A stretch of DNA of 64,000 bases from Branchinecta lynchi. Taxonomy: Eukaryota; Arthropoda; Branchiopoda; Anostraca; Branchinectidae. A program made the translations under genes and the position numbers. Below the pieces are notes generated by a model that had not been told where the DNA came from, ran no database searches, and saw only the letters and a list, made by a program, of their open reading frames with translations. The stretch is from NCBI GenBank assembly GCA_023053575.1, contig JAKZAP010000005.1, positions 8,370,001 to 8,434,000 of the forward strand. Direction: 5' to 3'. Below, in pieces: positions 32,311 through 44,380 of the stretch (its first letter is position 1; each line of letters begins with the position of its first letter).

Positions 32311-35039
32311 AGTGTCCTTCGAACTGGCGCAAGCGTGAAATCGTGGGATTTCGTTTTTTCTTCTCATTTTTTCATCGCCTTCCTCTAAGGCAGCTTATTA
32401 TATTTTTTCTTGTAAATTAAAGGTTCCTCCTGGATAAGTGGGTAAATCGTCTCATAAGCAAATCCATTTGCTTTGATTCCTTCTTCTTCTTTTTCCCCTT
32501 ATGTTTCTTGAGCTGAACAAATTCCAACAATGGGTTTTCGCAAAATTTGTACGTTACGGAAATCCATGTAAGCTTTTTTGCATCCTCTTAACGGCCGTAA
32601 GGGTATCTGTGTGAAGGGAATATGTAGGAGCTTTTTTTATTCTGAATGGATGTTGAGGGTGTGACGTCTTTGTAATCACCGAATTTTCTAAGCTCTGTAC
32701 CTGAAGCTCCGCATGATTAAATCCGTGCAAAGTCCCTATACTTAAACACTTTCTAGATGGAATGTAGGTAGAAAAGAGACCATCAAACAATCGTTAATTT
32801 AAAACCAAAGAAATTCATCATCAGGTCGTATTTGTCTGTGAGTTCAAGAATTTAGATAATGAAAACTGCACCCAAAATCATCAAACATCACTTCATCGAA
32901 AGATCAGGACAAGTAACTTCCTTTGTTTTTGTCTGTGGGTTTTATTAGAGTCTCTGAGAGATTAGTTTTACTGAGCGATTACTTCCTGATTCGGCTCGAA
33001 TTTCCGCCTGGCATGCGCGACACTCTCACTTTTCATCTTTCTATTGATATCTTTGTCGGGAATAATGGGGCTGCACAGCGCGTGAGCATGTTAACTCTTT
33101 ATCCGGAAATTTTATCTAGGGAATGTGCCGACAGAGAATAATGTATTCAGCTAGATGTCTGTGAAAGAAGTTATTTTAATGTGTATGTGAGCAGACTTGG
33201 CACTGGCGATGATTTGGAAACGAAGGTTTATAGCTGGTCAAACTGGACGACCGGGTCAGCTCACATTTTTTCGTTTGAGGTTTCATTGAATAACACTGGA
33301 ACGTCAAAAGTCACTTGTGAGTCACTAGAATCAATAAATCCCCCTTTTCAGAATAAGAGTTTTTCATTCGAGTGAAAAAATCTTTCAGATTTGTCGTACC
33401 TCAATCTTGGTAGACATATTTGGCAACCACCAATGCGAAATTGCCAAATAAATAATTCTGGAAATATTCTAAAAATATCTGAAGCATAATGTGTCTTACA
33501 ATCAGGGATAAAGCAACGTCTTTGGTATTACTCGCTATGTCATTTCATAAGAACGAAAAAACACGTTTTCGATGAAATTCTTGCGCGGGCGGCTTGATCT
33601 TGCAGTAGGCCATCCGTATTCTCAACTGCACCACGAGACGCTCATTGTGAAATCAGTATTCCCTTAACTAAGTCGAAATAATTCAGTGTTCTTGTTGCAA
33701 GATACAAAAGAAAACCTTTTTCAGTTAAATGCTAAGGGGCAAATTAAATTAGGCTGTTTAGTTTTGATTCTTGAAAAACCTTGCGCACAAGGTCCGGATT
33801 TCTGCAACCGCTGACCCGAATTCATGTCTGGATATTCTGATGTTCGTATCGTTTTCCGTTTCAAGAATTTGAAATATTGTTAAGTTTTCATGCAGGAAAT
33901 GATGAAGTCAGAAAATCAGCCAGGATTCCGGAAGAACTTCCCGGGCCGTGTATTCAATGCTAAAGGTCCGGCAAAACATCGTCTTTGTATTCAGTGACTT
34001 TATGTTCCGTATACAGGATCAGGATTTTTGGGCCTGATTCTTATCACAAACTGGAAAAATCTCAACTTTCCAAATGGAACTGCGGAAAATCTGGGGATCA
34101 ACTTTGTAGTATGGATGTAACTTCATTCCGGTCTGTCCGCACCATTCATCGGAGCTCAGATGACTTGAATAAGGAGCGGATAAGAACTTGAGAATATATT
34201 TAAGATGAAAGAAATTGTTCCACACTTTTTTATCTCGCCTGTACAGGCCCACCGCACCAATCCACCACAACATAATCCTGAATCAATTAGCTTTTGCGTT
34301 TGCCACTTTGCGTTGCGCTTTTCTACAAGTGTATTTCTTCAGAAGAGAGATTAGGATGCTGTGATATTAACGGTATAAAATATAGAAGCAATAAGTGTAG
34401 GTACATAAGTGTCTATATTTTTTAAGAGTGTCGTATTGAAGAATGAGAGATTACTTACGAGTCTGACTTTGTGTGTTGAGATACACATGCTTTTGCTCAT
34501 TCTGCTGAGTCGTTTGTCTTGAAATAGAATTTAAATAGCGTTGAGTCGAGTAACAGAATTATCATGTCCAAAAGTGAGTTTCAAAGCAATCATACACAAA
34601 CCCTTGGTTTTGGGGTACAATGTTTCCATAGTTATCACGCGAAGACGTTGCCCTTGCAGCGACGCGGTGCCGCTTAGGTACTCAGCTCTGCGTATCTCAG
34701 ATTTATAACTCTGTGCCCCAAAATGGAGATTTCTTTGTGACTTAGCGAAAGCCCAGCCCTTCCCCAGCTATCCCAAATAATATTCCCGATGGGGGGTGTT
34801 TAAACTGTGTTTTTCCCAGAGAAGGTCAATTTAAACCCAGCCTCCTCGTGCTAGAATTTTGCGTATTCCCGGAAATAGTATTCTGGCCAAAAGGGTAACG
34901 TGCGTGCTAGATTACTTGATGCGAACGTGTGTTTCTGAAAGCTTTCACTTTCTACTTCAAAGTAGTCCCCGAAGCCGCGCCAAAAATCGGCGATGCGCCG
35001 CCGAAGATAACTCTGCGGCCCGCCGACGAATTCTAAAAA

Positions 35040-35890
35040 TTCCATGTATGTGTCTCACAATTTTGGAGCCCCCGTCCTACTCCCCCCCCCCCCTACCGTA
35101 TTCACGTTCGATTCTGACACCTGAATACCATATCTAGGGGGGTTTCTCCCACATCCTCACCGAGTTGCACTCAGATCACGATAGCCCCTAACTCCTCCCC
35201 ATCTTTTCCGGTTCTGGGACTCATCACCTTTGTACGATCCAAGCGTCATCCCAATCGTTCCTACCGTCTGGTCACAACCATTCTACAAGATATCCGGGCC
35301 TCCCACTCCATCACCGTAGTCGGGTTCAATACTCTTGATGACTATCTCTCCTTGCCGATACAGAATCTCCGGCCTCTCCGGGTAGCTAGCGGAAGAAAGG
35401 CAGAACCGGTATCACAGCTGCCCCTAAAGATCGCGGTTGTTTGACACAGGATTTGAGTCGTTGAGTTCAGTCATACGGACAGACTTACTCCTTCTTCCTG
35501 GGGATCCTGGCGTGTTTTGGACTTGGTCATATAGAGTATTCGGACACGCATACGCTGCATCTACTGCATTTGCATTTGCTACCGACGAAGTTTCACTCGA
35601 ATCGGTCAAATCCGGAAAATGTCGGCTACCCCCCGCCCCCTTCCAGGTCCCAACTCCCCCAGCCGAGAGACCAGATTCAGTCCTGAGCTCAAAATTACAC
35701 ATCTAGAACCTTTGATCTTCGCACTGTCCAAGTCTCGTCCCCAAAAACTTCCGGAGTGCCCCTCCAACGCCTTATGTTGGTTAGAAAATTCCGGTCGCCC
35801 ACAAGGATGATCGGATCTGGTTAAGCAACGTTTCGTTGAGCATTTCGTCAGTTCCTTTACATGCCTGCCAATTTTCATCGTCCTAGCTTA
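35040..35890. repeat. Degenerate G-family minisatellite
   Basis: Phrases such as GTCATCCCAATCGTTCCTAC, ATGCCTGCCAATTTTCATCG and C-rich runs at intervals match the better copies at 48520-49243 and 61266-62290. Unit boundaries are blurred. Confidence 0.5.
35327..35470. repeat. Dispersed repeat, copy 2 of a pair
   Basis: It is the partner of 13460-13610 in the same orientation, with shared CTCTTGATGACTA, TAGCGGAAGA and GACACAGGATTTGAGTC. It lies within degenerate G-family sequence. Confidence 0.65.
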
Positions 35891-36099
35891 CGTGAAAGTG
35901 GTCGAGCTGACAAAAATGAGAAAGAGGGACCGACATCACGATCGGTAGACACTAGAACCTAAAGTCAAAAGCTTCATAAAAGTGATAACGGTTTGTAGGG
36001 AAAATTTCTGAAAATAAAGCAAACACCGAGTAATCGACAGCACGCCGTCGCCAAACATAATCTCTTCGATGCAGAATTAAAATTTTGCCTGGCTCCGGG

Positions 36100-36690
36100 A
36101 ACAAGACACAAAGTTTCGATCGGATCCCAAAATTTTAATATTTGCTCCCTACAATTCGGTCTTGTAGATATTCGGTCTTCAACAGACTTCTCAAACATTT
36201 CTACTTTTAAGATTTACAAACAAGTTAAGGCCAATGGTAATAATCGGAGAAGACCAAGATCGTATTTGACAGTGCAAAATTCAGCAATACGGTTTACTGC
36301 CCAACTTCCGGTTCCGACCAGATTCCGGACAAACTACTTGTCTGGCAAAAAACTAAAGCTCAGAAACGAATTCAGCATGTCTCCTTACCATACATCCAAC
36401 CCCTAATCAACTTCAGATTAAACTTTTACTTTTAACAAATTCTCCGGTTTTGGCCGGATTCCGGCCGAATTACTTGTCCGGCGAGAAAAAAACTTCATAT
36501 TCGGAATCGCACGTCTCCTTGCCCCTTAAATCAAACCTTTAATCAACTTCATACTAAACTTTTACTTTTGACATATTTTCCAGTTTTCGCCGGATTCCGG
36601 GTGTACTATTAGTCCGGCGAGAAAAGAAATGTTCATATTCGAATTCAGCATGTCTCCTTACCCCTAAATCAACTATTTCAATAGCCTTCC
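36100..36690 (+). repeat. E repeat, 3'-truncated copy interrupted by transposon L
   Basis: It has the E start (GGGATCCC-like core with AATTTTAATATTTGCTCC) and three internal units with the CCGGATTCCGG and GGCGAGAAAA segments. It loses similarity to the family at about 36684, just before the left end of transposon L. Confidence 0.7.
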
Positions 36691-36696
36691 TTTTCT

Positions 36697-36704
36697 CCCA
36701 GATT
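36697..36704. repeat. Target-site duplication CCCAGATT, left flank of transposon L
   Basis: The identical octamer is at 49801-49808, immediately outside the other end of L. Confidence 0.92.
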
Positions 36705-36774
36705 CAGGGGGCAGCAGAGACTAAAATTTCCGACATTAACCCCCCGTGGGGAGGTCCCTTTTTCAGAAAATGTC

Positions 36775-36900
36775 CAAATTTAAATTGGGTGGTCTTTCTG
36801 CCAGAATCAAAAGGTCCAAATTTAAATTGGGTGATATTTGGCCAGAATCAAAAGGTCCAAATTTCAATTGGGTGGTCTTTTATGAGAATGTAAGGGTATA
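36775..36900 (+). repeat. Subterminal tandem repeat at the A end of L (about three units of ~41 bp)
   Basis: The unit AGGTCCAAATTTAAATTGGG plus TGGTCTTT and CCAGAATCAAA is repeated about three times. The matching array in R (49375-49575, inverted) has about five. Confidence 0.8.
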
Positions 36901-37100
36901 AGCTTAAATTAAACAACATTTTAGCCAATATGGCCTAATCTCAGTGATATTTCAACCAAAGGAGCTTAATTAAAGTGGTATTTTAGCCAAGATATACCAA
37001 AAGGTTTCCCAAATGGACAAAAAACCTTCTCAATGGGGAATTGGGTCAGCTAGATACCAATGTACGGTAGACAGTCGAATGTATTATTCGTTTTTTTTTA

Positions 37101-38108
37101 GGATCCCAAAACGCTAAGTGGAGGGATACCTATGACATCGCAAAAGTTGTCCGTCTGTCCGTCTTTTGGCACGATAAGTCTCGAAGGGGTTGAGATATTT
37201 TGATCAAACTTGGCATCAGGACTCTTTAGGTCAAAGTGCAGGTTAAGTTCGAAGATGGGCTATGTAGCCCGATATTTAGGGGTGGGGGAGGGGTTTGAAA
37301 TTAAGGAGGAGCAAATACTTTTTAAAAGCTAATGAAATAGTCGAATTAGGGGTAAGGAGACATTTCTCGGAGATTTCTCGCCGGACAAATAGTTCACCCG
37401 GAATCCGGCGATAATCGGAAAATTTGTGAAAAGTAAAAGTTTAATCTGAAGTTGATTAGAGGTTCATTTTAGGGGCAAGGCGACGTGCTGAACCCGAATA
37501 TGAAAATTATTTCTAGCCAGACAATTAGTTCGGCCGGAATCAGGCCAAAACCGGAGACTTTGTATAAATAAAAAGTCTTCTTTAAATTTGATAAGAAGTT
37601 CGATTTGCGGGTAAGAAGACATGCTAAATTCGTATATGACAATCATTTTCTCACCGGACATATAGATATCTCGGAATCCGGCTGAAACCGGAAAATTTAT
37701 TAAAAGTAGAAGTTTAATCTGAAGATTAAACGAAAAGATCAGAGGTTCGATGTAGGGTCAAGGAGACATGCTGAATTGATTTTTGAGCTTTAATTTTTTG
37801 CCAGAAAAGCGGTTTGTCCGGGATCCTGCCGAAACCAAAAATTGGCCAGAAGTAAGGATGGAAGGATATACGACGTACTGTAGGCTATAGAGACGCAAAA
37901 TGGATATCTGAAAACATCTGAACTTGGTGAAATTCATCTGGCGTATCCGTTTTGCACTGTCAAATACAAACTTGGTCTTTCTCAATTGTTATCATTGGCC
38001 TTAATCTGTCCCTAATTTTAAAAGTAAAAATGTTTAAGAAGTCCGTTCAAGAAATGTCTGGAGCGAATATTAAAATTTTGGGACCCCACCGAAACCTTTG
38101 GTCTTGTT
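37101..38108 (-). repeat. E repeat inserted inside transposon L, inverted
   Basis: It reads on the minus strand from AAACAAGACCAAAGGTTTCG at about 38108 to GGGATCC followed by an A-run near 37101. It has four to five internal units and the usual tail with GATGTCATAGG. Copy R lacks it at the equivalent place and carries G-family sequence instead. Confidence 0.75.
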
Positions 38109-38375
38109 TCCTAATGATTCTGCCTTTTGAATACACACCATCCAGCATCCACCCACTGAAGTTGGAATGCGGAGTCTGAGAGAAGACCGGCGTTGCATTT
38201 CTAGTTCAGTTACGAAGAACTCAGGGTTCACTGTCTGTCTCATTGGACGTCGTGACCCCCCCCCCCCCCCCCGGAGACAGCAATAAAGAAATAAAGCAAC
38301 GATCGTCCTGAAATCAAAAGAAGTTGAATGGTCAGCTTGGATTCAAAGTTTATAAACCTCCCAAAAATATGTCGT

Positions 38376-38710
38376 ATGGCCTCATTAGTCAAGAATCGTC
38401 GACTGACTTCGTCAGGGCAATTTGCACAGAAGAGACGAAGTGAAGAAGGCTTTGCTCGCAACCACGCTGCCCGGCTGGAAGAAACTGTGAACAAACACCT
38501 TGCCCGCGCAGGCCAACCTAGCACCACTGAGCACGCCAAAAAAAACTCGAGCCAATCGAAGGTTTCCACCGGCACGCAATCAGGTGAAATCGCTCCTGGC
38601 TTCAACTCCTGATGCCCTTTCCGAAAGAGCAAATTCGTGGCAATTCTTGGTTCGTCAGTTACTTTCGCTAGGGAGAGCTGCACAGCTTGTAACCTCATAC
38701 TAGGATACAA
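38376..38710 (+). pseudogene. Exon-like relic in transposon L (possible transposase exon)
   Basis: The open frame starts MASLVKNRRLTSSGQFAQKR and contains a basic, Ala/Arg-rich helix. It is frameshifted near 38590, after which the continuing frame ASTPDALSERA matches copy R. Both copies stop resembling coding sequence at the same spot, a strong donor-like GTGAGTAAGT at 38711. I do not recognise the protein. It may be a first coding exon of a dead transposase; the assignment rests only on position and on conservation between L and R. Confidence 0.3.
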
Positions 38711-41700
38711 GTGAGTAAGTACGTACTTCGCACCTGGGTCTGGAAGACAAAATATGATTTGAAATGGGTAATTTAATTGTGTTTCAACGAATTAGGTAAC
38801 ACCAAATTCAATACTTAGCTGCATGTTAAGTAACATCAAGCAAGAATCACGGTAAGACCAATCAACGGGCCAGTCACAGAAGCATCGATAAACTGTAAGA
38901 TCCTTCCAAATGAAAGCAATTGAACTGAAGTGGCTTGACCGCAAATGAAGGCGTGTCAATCAGAATATTAAATGTCATACTATCCATCAATATACCAACT
39001 GAAACATAAAGTCAAGCATCTGTCCGTTTGTAGGGAGTGAAATGCGATATGGCTTGATTTAAAGGATGCTTTTTATTTTACACCAGGAATCTTCCATCAC
39101 CAAGACCATGAAAAGTAAAAGCAATGCAGCATCTAAAGGCAACTTTGGCACAATAAAAGCACTTATGATAGATAGACATGAAAGTTCACATGAGACAGGT
39201 CTGACTATTAAAGCAGATATGTTCCGTCAGCCACTTGACGTTAGGACCACACTGGTATAGATCAAGAAGATTCCTTACTTAGGCAACTAAACATTCGCTA
39301 GCCACCGATGAGTGCGATCGGGTATCCAAGGTCATAGTCACTGGTGCTGAAATCTGTAGCATGGCCAATGGTCAAGGTCGACCCTCCGTCGAAAGACGAA
39401 GGAGATGCTTCTAGTTTGCTTCATACATTGCCAAAACTACCTCTTTATTCTTGGTCATCCTGCTCTACAAGACTGGCTTATAATACAGTTGTATGGTCTG
39501 TGATTATCTGAAGACTGTAGGAGTGCACAAGATCTCAGCACTATATGTTCCGTCAACGGCCTGTCCTCGCTGTTACTTAGAAGCTTGAAAGATTGTGTGA
39601 CCATATATGCGTCGCACACCTGACTCTCTTTTATGAAAAGCACTATCATATTATAGCCATTTGCAGTCTGTATGCTGGAAAGAAATGAACACGAAAGATT
39701 TCCAACACACTTTCTTGTGTTGCAGCCTTCCATGACCAACCTTGAACTCCTGGCTTCCCAGACGATACAACGGGAAAGTGGTGATGGTATCTAGAAGCTG
39801 AGTATAAACCCGTTGCACACCTGTTTCATCGACCGAGTGCAAATTAATACTCAACCTCTGCCTTTCTTATACTACACTTAGACTTGACATTTCTGGAACT
39901 GCTAAATATTCTTAAGTATTGGAACTTGACTCCTGGTTCAGGTGCTCTTATTGGCTCTGGGCCTAAAGGTCAAATGAATGATGATTACTGCATGGGGTGC
40001 ACCTACTCCTTCTTGCTGACAAGTTAGAGCTCCCATATGTAGATCCTTTAGAGGAAAATTTTCCATTTGGATGGCTGATGATTGAATGGGCATCACCTAT
40101 TCCTTCTTGCAGACAATTTGGAGCTTCTATATATTCCTCATCATTTTCATTGTTTTCAACTTGGGCTTTCATTCTTAGTCACACTATCTGATAGCCTACT
40201 TTTGCATCCATCGCTGATTAGTGATGGTGCTAGTCCAGGCGGTAATGTTTCTTGATCACTGACTATGCCCTGGAAAGAACATCCAGTTAGACCCAAATAG
40301 CTAACTTCAGAAGATAATAAACTTATGCTGCTGTATGGTTTTAGAAGTATTTTTATGGTGACAACCTACTCTTGACCTATCCAGCTAAATATGGACTCTT
40401 TCTTCGTAATAGCTTCTAGGTACAACTACTTTTATGATGACAAATAAATACAAGCTTGACTATGAAGTAGGTAAATTAGCATCATCCTCTCCTTAAACTA
40501 AGAAGTAAGAATCCCCATGTTCACAAACTCTTGTCTGTTTGTCTGACATTGTTGATCTCCATTGCCTGTTTTCACGATGCTTATATTTTGACTTGAAGGT
40601 GGTGGCTCAAATATTTCTATAAATCTCTTTGTGGTACACAAAGTGAAATTCTTTCAGGATTTTATGAAAGCCCTAAATGCGTAAGACAATGTTTTATCAT
40701 TCTGGAGGAGTAGTTTGAGAGATTTGAAGAGTCTCATTCATACCTAGATAAGATAGTGCCAGATAGCCCCGGTTTGGGCTTCAGGTAGGCTACTTGGCAG
40801 ACAAATACAAGAAATATTCCCAGTGGATGCCATAACAATTTCACACATTCCTAACTAAAATAAAAATTATCACACAACTGTGGACTCGACAAACTGACAA
40901 GCTATGTTAACCTTTGCAGATCCTTCAAGATCTGCAAACCTATCAAGCTAGCTTATGGACTCTTAAGTGCATCTACTTTTATACTGACTGAATGTTCACT
41001 TTCCTTAGGAATACATTTTGTTTTGTTTTTTTGTTTTTTTATGCTACGACTACAGCCAATTTCCTCTAGCCTAGTAGACAGGCTTATGATGACAAACAGC
41101 AGAAATCAAGCTTTAATTCCTTTGGTTTGCCAAGCTCGAACGAAGCAAGTGAACTTCAAGTGCAGGGGCCAGGGCAGTCACACACAAATCCTCATTTTTT
41201 TATGGCATGGTGTCCCAGCGTCTAGGCATGTCCCAACGTATGGCATGATGCTCATACTTTGGGGGTATGCCCTGCAGGAGTGGCATGATACCCCATGCAA
41301 ATCTGTTGAATTGAAAATCTGAAGTAGAGATTAGCTATTCAAACACATTTTAAGAGGGTATCATGGCATTGCTGCAGGACATGGTGCCCAAACATACAAG
41401 CACCATGCCAATACACTGGGGCATACTCAGACTTTGGAGCACTACGCCCAAGAATTCAAGATTTATGTATGAGTGGGCCACAGCCAGTCAATAGCCTGCA
41501 ATTATAAGAATTAAGGCATACTGATATTAAAATTTCTCCTTTGTTATTACTTAACTTTTCTTTTCGAGACATTCTAGAAACTCTTGACTCACAGCCAACT
41601 CACAGCTAGCCTAATCAGCCTATCAGTTAGGGGAGGGGAAAATGGAAGTTGGGCCTTAGACTACTGTGATACATTACTGCACTTTTTGATAACCTTTACT

Positions 41701-41752
41701 GCTCTCATACTTCCTGGCATCCTGCCTGCACTACGAAAAACTGTGCATGCTT

Positions 41753-42453
41753 CAGTCTAGTACACTAGCCCCATTTCAGGCACAGTGCTCAAACGTCTAG
41801 CACCATGCCTGGGTGCTAGAGGTTCAAGCACTGTACCTTGGATTTCATGTATGGTGCATGGATTTCAGTATACAGTGCATACAGAAAAAACACAGTTTCT
41901 GTCATCACAACTGAGCACCGGCTCGGACAGGGCTGAAATTATTATTATGAATTAGAGAAATCAAAGACAATCCTTTATATATTTTTCACAAGAAAAACAA
42001 AAGGGCTCTAATGATGATGGAGATGAAAAACCTAACAGCACCCTATCTATTTTCCATGTATTTTCCCTATCTACTCCCCAAGAGCCAATATTCTGGTTGG
42101 CTGCTAGCTAGAAAAAGCTGAGGCACAGGACACTTTGCATGCAAAACCCTTGACTATGTAGAAAAGGAAATGAGGTTTTTCACATCTGTCATCAGCCGAG
42201 CCCTTTTGTTTTTGTTGTGAAAAATATATAAAGGATTGTCTTTGATTTCTCTAATTCATGGTAGTAATTTCAGCCCTGTCCAAGCTGGTGCTCAGTTGTT
42301 ATGACAGAAACTGTGTTTTTTCTGTATGCACTGTATACTGAGATCCATGCACCATACATGAAATCGAAGGTACAGTGCTTGAACGTCTAGCACCCAGGCA
42401 TGGTGCTAGACGTTTGATCACCGTGCCTGAAAAGGGGCTAGTGTACTAGACTG
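41753..42453. mobile_element. 701-bp inverted-repeat element inside L, perfect 8-bp duplication
   Basis: The termini are CAGTCTAGTACACTAGCCCC and the exact inverse. The inverted repeats run about 258 bp (41753-42010 and 42196-42453) with few mismatches, leaving a ~185-bp centre. GCATGCTT flanks both sides (41745-41752 and 42454-42461). Copy R carries the empty site as a single AAGCATGC at 45133-45140 in otherwise matching sequence. It is non-coding and hAT-like by termini and duplication length. Confidence 0.93.
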
Positions 42454-42812
42454 GCATGCTTGATGCTTTTCCAGATTACCGTGTTGTAAATCTAAACGAG
42501 GGGTACCTAACCTCGAATTTTCACAACCTCGAACTTGTGCCTAAAAAGGTTAAGAGGAAAGATCAGTGTAGTCTTAACTGTCAAGAAAGACACCCTGAAT
42601 GACCTAGGATAAATTTAGGACTGTGCAGAGCTTGTAGTATTTTCAGGTCAAGTTCGAGGTTATACAAATTCAAGGTTGAGTACCACTCCTGTAGGCTAGC
42701 TGTAGGCTAGTCCTAGCTCAACTTAGGGGACCCTTAGACTAATCAAGTTCCTCACTATGCACATTGCAAACAGAAATCATAAGTGATACAGTACCTTCAC
42801 TCTTCTTTAACA

Positions 42813-42827
42813 TCTGTATCTGTATGT
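42813..42827. repeat. 15-bp target-site duplication of the LINE insertion
   Basis: TCTGTATCTGTATGT is present here and again at 44098-44112, bracketing the truncated LINE. Confidence 0.85.
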
Positions 42828-44097
42828 CTTCTTCTTCTTCTTCTTTGTGGTGTTTGCGTTTACAGGTGTTGGTTGATAACACCTTTACACGACCCGTATA
42901 ACTTCTTTGGGTGTTTCACTTTTCACTATTTCAAAAATACTTTCACATATTGTTCATATCTCTCAACTTCATACCCATAAATAATCTATATACAAACTAT
43001 TTATACAAATATCTTATCCTCTTATTTCTAAACAATTTCAAACAAAATCATTTCCATATTTTAAACATAACTTTAAACACCAATGTTAAAATACTCTTTT
43101 TCCTTTCTAAAAATCTATTATAAATCTAATCAAAAAATGACGTCGTCCATCCTAAGAAACACAAACAAAAAAAAAAAGCAATGAATAAACACAATAATTT
43201 ATTCCTAAGTTGGAAGACGTCATTCAAAAATTGGGGAAAAATTAACTTAAACTAAATTCATACCATCATTCCTAGCCACTAAATAAATCTCTATTAATAA
43301 TCAACATATCACAATTTAAAAAACAATTATCTTCCTTCACCTTTCGCAAACAATATTCAACAACCATACCAACATCCACCAGACGAGCTAAAGTTTGTGT
43401 ATTAGTCCTGTGCTGGCAAGAAAATCTCCAAGCCACTTCACAACAGGTGCCTGGAGGCTCTTTGGTGTCAATCTACTTCCAAGGACAGAGGTAAGTGTGA
43501 AAGCTTTCCCCGTCTTAATATGCTTTTTCCGAAGCTTCTCCCTCTGGTCTTTGTAATTAACACAATTCATAATAATATGGCGCACGTCTTCTGTTACACC
43601 GCACTTATCACAGTTAGGTGACTGTCGTTGCTTCCACTTAAACAGTGTTTCATTGGTTTTGGCATGTCCGGTGCGTAGTCTGAAGATTGCTGAGGAGAAC
43701 CTTTTAGACGGGTGGATCAGCCTTTTTAGGATTGTGGAGTAGTCAAACAGGTCAAGATATGTGTTTCTACTCATATACATGTAGTCTTGCTTTAGTTCTT
43801 TCTCCATCCAATCATTGACCTCTTTTTTAATTTCTTGAAGAGTGGGTGGAACATTGGCCTTTTCCCCGTTAAGCGCTGCCCACTTTGCCATCTTATCCGC
43901 TTTTTCATTCCCCTGGATTCCAACATGGGCTGGAACCCATTTTAGGAGGATATCTGTTCCCGAGTCAATGATCTCCTTTGCTAGAACTTCTATTTCCAGA
44001 ACTGTTTTCCTTGCACTTTCAGTTCCGTTTTTTATGCACATTAGAGCTGAAAGGGAGTCACTGCATACCACCACTCTTTCTTGGTTATAACGCTGTT
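42828..44097 (-). mobile_element. 5'-truncated non-LTR retrotransposon (LINE) with RNase H
   Basis: The 1270-bp insertion reads on the minus strand. Its 5' truncation is at 44097 and its 3' tail is an AAG microsatellite (TTCTTCTTC on the + strand, 42828-42844). It is bracketed by the 15-bp duplication. It retains the end of ORF2 (43388-44097) and a ~560-bp 3' untranslated region. The equivalent sequence in copy R near 44800-44816 is uninterrupted. An RNase H domain and a C-terminal CCHC knuckle place it among LINE clades carrying RNase H, such as I, R1 or LOA; the exact clade is undecided. Confidence 0.9.
43388..44097 (-). CDS. LINE ORF2 C-terminal fragment: partial RNase H plus CCHC knuckle
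   Basis: About 236 codons without an internal stop, ending at 43388. The frame happens to extend 14 codons into flanking transposon DNA (to 44140). Visible are the RNase HI segment VVVCSDSLSAL with a catalytic Asp, then WVPAHVGIQGNEKAD with the last active-site Asp. Farther on comes CDKCGVTEDVRHIIMNC, a C-x2-C-x7-H-x4-C knuckle. The first RNase H strands and the whole reverse transcriptase are missing, so the fragment cannot be functional by itself. The intact frame suggests a fairly recent insertion. Confidence 0.92.
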
Positions 44098-44372
44098 TCT
44101 GTATCTGTATGTAAATATAATCTGTGAATGAATCGCACACCTTTTGAGGATTTCGAATTCTGGCGCGTTTCTTTTCCTGAAATCCCTAAAATAACAACAC
44201 TAAGACTAGCAGAATCTTAAAAAAAAATGTTGGAAAAACATGTAAATGACTTTTTCTATCTTTATTTATCCTATATAAGCAAAAATTTCTGCAATAAAAA
44301 ATGTAAACATCCTTTTTCTATTTATTTTGGGGTGGTCTCCGTTTGCTTACGAATATTGCCAAATTTTAATTG

Positions 44373-44380
44373 GGTGGTCA
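44373..44380. repeat. Target-site duplication GGTGGTCA, left flank of transposon R
   Basis: The identical octamer is at 49630-49637. The site lies inside L's own subterminal repeat (AATTGGGTGGTC). Confidence 0.93.

Larger units (their letters stand above)
30383..36099. other. Intergenic repeat-rich DNA
   Basis: The first part is the likely RIPOR 3' untranslated region. It is followed by a GC-rich segment at 30570-30990 with an unrecognised open frame on the minus strand. The rest contains a poly-C hAT-like fragment, a GAGCCTCG element (32027-32310), degenerate G-family sequence (35040-35890) and a dispersed repeat at 35327-35470. No gene was recognised. Confidence 0.6.

Noticed and set aside
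38328..38612. 94-codon open frame as an intact host gene
   Set aside because: It lies inside transposon L, is frameshifted relative to copy R, and stops resembling R's frame after about 70 codons.
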